Shown here: one piece after another, positions 62,015-64,000 of the stretch
Layout of the letters: each line of letters starts with the position of its first letter
Position numbering within the stretch: position 1 is the first letter of the stretch
DNA from: Pedobacter rhodius
Lineage (GTDB): Bacteria > Bacteroidota > Bacteroidia > Sphingobacteriales > Sphingobacteriaceae
DNA: 64,000 bases
Reading direction: 5' to 3'
NCBI RefSeq assembly: GCF_027213645.1
Contig: NZ_JAPWGL010000003.1
Location: 905,843-969,842 of the forward strand
Notes under the pieces: model-generated
Database searches by the model: none
Seen by the model: only the letters and a program-made list of their open reading frames with translations
Told to the model about the DNA's origin: nothing
Position numbers and translations under genes: made by a program

Positions 62015-63760
62015 ATGAAAACACTGAAAACTACGGCACTTGTGCTGGGGCTATTTGCGCTCCTTGCCGGAACCACAACCCTGGCCAGGGCACAAGGCTA
62101 CGAAGAAAATTACCAGGATGATGGTTACAACACCGGCAATATTTCTCTACAAACTTTTTATGATGAACTTTCACCTTATGGAACCTGGATTCAGGATCCG
62201 CAATATGGCTACGTATGGCGTCCGGATGTAGATCAGCAGGAATTTCGTCCGTACTACACCAATGGGCGTTGGGTTATGACGGAATATGGCAACACATGGG
62301 TTTCTAATTACGACTGGGGATGGGCACCTTTTCACTATGGCCGCTGGGTAATTAACAGTTACAGACAGTGGATATGGTTGCCCGATACAAACTGGGGACC
62401 GGCATGGGTTGATTGGCGAAGTGGCGATGGTTATTACGGTTGGGCACCAATGGCGCCTAGTATCAGCATTAACCTGAGTTTTGGCCGTCGCTATGTTGTT
62501 CCTGAGTTTTGCTGGAACTTTATTCCGCAAACTAATATTTACATCAACAGGTTTCCCAGATATGATTATGGCAGAAATAATATTTATATCCGAAATACCA
62601 CAATTATAAATAACACTTATGTTTACAACAGGAGAAGTTATTATGGTGGTCCGAGGGTAGAAGACATTAGAAGGGCAACTAATAGAGATGTAAGGGTTTA
62701 TCGTTTTGAACAAAGTAACCGGCCAGGTGCAGGTAGAATTGACAGCAGGGCGGTTTCTATTTACAGACCTAGACCTGAGCGTGGTACGGTGGATAACCGT
62801 AATGCTGCACCGAGAAAATTTGAACAAGGTAATGCCGGCTTTAACAGAAACGGAAGGGGTGATAACAGTTATTCTAACAATCGTGATCAAAGGGATGGAA
62901 ACAATAATGATAACAGGTTTGGTCAGCGTAATGATAACAGAATGGCTCAGCCTAACCGGGGCAACAACGGCAATATAGATAATCGCAGAGATAACAATAA
63001 TCAGCCAAATAGCAGGGGCGATGTTTATAACCGCAATGCGAATGGCAGAACGGAGAGGGCCAATCAAAATTTTGGCGATGCGGAGCAAAGAAACCGACAG
63101 GCAACCGAGCGTACACAAGAACAAGCCAATCGTGATCAGCAGCGTATCCAGCAGATGCAGCAAAGAAATCAGCAGGATAGGATGAGTCAGGATCAGCAAC
63201 GCGGTCAACGTGATGTACAAGCTCAACAACAGCGTGCTCAGCAGGCCGATCAGCAACGTCAGCAAATGCAACAACGTAATGAGCAAATGATGCAGCAACG
63301 CTCGCAACAAGCAGAACAGCAAAGAGCTCAACGCGATCAGCAGGCTCAACAACAACGTGCTCAGCAGGCTGATCAGCAACGTCAGCAAATGCAACAACGT
63401 AATGAGCAAATGATGCAGCAACGCTCGCAACAAGCAGAACAGCAAAGGGCTCAACGCGATCAGCAGGCTCAACAACAACGTGCGCAACAAGCAGATCAAC
63501 AACGTCAGCAAATGCAACAACGTAATGAGCAGATGCAGCAACAACGCTCGCAACAAGCAGAGCAGCAAAGAGCTCAACGCGATCAGCAGGCTCAACAACA
63601 ACGTGCTCAGCAGGCTGATCAGCAACGCCAGCAAATGCAACAGCGTAACGAGCAGATGCAACAACAACGTCAGCAGCAACAAGCACAACCTCAACAACAA
63701 AGCCGTGGAGGCGAAAGAAGTTCAGAAAGCGGAAGACCTACACGAGGCGGAAGAGGTTAA
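62015..63760 (+). CDS. Exported DUF6600 protein with Gln-rich tandem repeats
   Basis: A 581-residue protein. A signal peptide (LGLFALLAGTTTLARAQG) is followed by a tryptophan- and tyrosine-rich region (about 40-200) of YGTWIQDP, GRWVMTE, GWAPFHYGRW, WLPDTNWGP and YYGWAPMAP motifs typical of DUF6600. Residues 220-350 are Asn/Arg/Gly-rich, and the last 230 residues are almost only Gln, Arg, Ala and Glu, predicted to form a long coiled coil. That part contains a 41-residue unit repeated 3.7 times. A surface, envelope-associated or matrix role is plausible but unproven. Confidence 0.85.
   Translation: MKTLKTTALVLGLFALLAGTTTLARAQGYEENYQDDGYNTGNISLQTFYDELSPYGTWIQDPQYGYVWRPDVDQQEFRPYYTNGRWVMTEYGNTWVSNYDWGWAPFHYGRWVINSYRQWIWLPDTNWGPAWVDWRSGDGYYGWAPMAPSISINLSFGRRYVVPEFCWNFIPQTNIYINRFPRYDYGRNNIYIRNTTIINNTYVYNRRSYYGGPRVEDIRRATNRDVRVYRFEQSNRPGAGRIDSRAVSIYRPRPERGTVDNRNAAPRKFEQGNAGFNRNGRGDNSYSNNRDQRDGNNNDNRFGQRNDNRMAQPNRGNNGNIDNRRDNNNQPNSRGDVYNRNANGRTERANQNFGDAEQRNRQATERTQEQANRDQQRIQQMQQRNQQDRMSQDQQRGQRDVQAQQQRAQQADQQRQQMQQRNEQMMQQRSQQAEQQRAQRDQQAQQQRAQQADQQRQQMQQRNEQMMQQRSQQAEQQRAQRDQQAQQQRAQQADQQRQQMQQRNEQMQQQRSQQAEQQRAQRDQQAQQQRAQQADQQRQQMQQRNEQMQQQRQQQQAQPQQQSRGGERSSESGRPTRGGRG
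63224..63675 (+). repeat. 123-bp in-frame tandem repeat
   Basis: Units start at 63224, 63347, 63470 and 63593 (the last is partial). Each encodes 41 residues running QQQRAQQADQQRQQMQQRNE, then QMMQQRSQQAEQQRAQRDQQ and A; unit 3 has QMQQQ in place of QMMQQ. Units 1-3 are nearly identical at the DNA level, indicating recent expansion or homogenisation. Confidence 0.9.
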
Positions 63761-63780
63761 CCCTATAGAAATTATAAAGT

Positions 63781-63857
63781 CGTCATTTCGAGCGCAGTCG
63801 AGAAATCTTTGTATTTAGTTAGCAAGCAAGGTTCAAAGATTTCTCCCTGCGACTAAA
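63781..63857. repeat. Palindromic intergenic repeat, family A, second end copy
   Basis: cgtcatttcgagcgcagtcg with agaaatctttg (63781-63811) pairs with caaagatttctccctgcgac (63834-63853). It matches the element at 1-86 in the agaaatctttg/caaagatttct words. The remaining 140 bases to the window end (63858-64000) hold no gene. Confidence 0.75.
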
Positions 63858-64000
63858 GGCAGGTGTTCCGCTTCGCTTCATCCGATAGCTCCTATGTTTA
63901 CAATTATTAATTTAGTAAATATAAAGTGAAAAGGATTGAGAGTAGACCGATGGCTAAATAACTCATGAAGTATATTGACCGATAGATACTACCTCTTTCC

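Noticed and set aside
63224..63675. CRISPR array
   Set aside because: Repeat units are contiguous, in frame and without unique spacers.
62952..63686. 244-codon Val/Ala-rich frame on the minus strand
   Set aside because: Another shadow of the same repeat, no protein-like variety.
62171..63700. 509-codon open frame on the minus strand
   Set aside because: Antisense of the Gln-rich repeat: CAG/CAA-rich DNA has few stops on the opposite strand and gives only Leu/Thr-type low complexity.

Overview
The window looks like chromosomal DNA of a Bacteroidota bacterium of the family Sphingobacteriaceae, most probably Pedobacter or a close relative. The evidence is AT-rich spacers, promoters of the TTTG-N19-23-TAnnTTTG type, few Shine-Dalgarno sites, TonB/SusC-type outer-membrane genes, an IPExxxVDY protein between acpP and pyk, and tRNAs without encoded CCA. 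Genus is inference; no 16S rRNA is present.

Layout. 1-6.7 kb: tex, a 59-residue small gene, a Rossmann oxidoreductase, a carboxypeptidase-regulatory-like protein and an S9 dipeptidyl-peptidase. 6.7-9.1 kb: a decayed locus with a GMC oxidoreductase carrying two frameshifts and a stop, and a DUF2147 gene and a TetR regulator that have both lost their 5' ends at one shared junction. 9.5-20.3 kb: a peptide secretion island. Leftward run GG-leader peptide 1, S41 protease, LytS-type kinase and LytTR regulator; rightward run a C39-like/VKOR/thioredoxin fusion, a six-cysteine GG-leader peptide, an unknown secreted protein, a peptidase-containing ABC exporter and an HlyD adaptor. The parts fit together as precursor, disulfide installer, processing exporter, adaptor and a two-component system. 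A tyrosine recombinase remnant lies between the island and a tandemly duplicated initiator-Met/Glu tRNA pair.

21.8-44.1 kb is mostly housekeeping: era, a TlpA-like gene, der, two GNATs, a CtpA-like protease, murQ, a broken DUF4160 gene beside an intact DUF2442 gene, a YccA-like gene, then a SAM-I riboswitch in front of metH, a four-helix-bundle gene and metF. A PLP decarboxylase, several small secreted proteins, rnc/fabF/acpP (leftward), an IPExxxVDY protein and pyk follow. 44.4-51.6 kb: tRNA-Ser, a TonB receptor with a phosphodiesterase, an M57 lipoprotein protease, a GyrI-like protein and a plug-only TonB-type protein. 52.1-57.3 kb: threonine operon thrA-thrB-thrC preceded by a short Thr/Ile-rich leader peptide and an intrinsic terminator, i.e. 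a transcription attenuator. 57.4-63.8 kb: JmjC/cupin-like protein, yicC, gmk, a second four-helix-bundle gene, nadD, an RsmI-like methyltransferase and a large DUF6600 protein with a Gln-rich 41-residue tandem repeat.

Many spacers carry short low-complexity inverted repeats close to start codons, and a second family of palindromes (cgtcatttcga...) occurs at both ends of the window and at about 24.8 and 51.8 kb. All function calls come from reading motifs; no database search was run.
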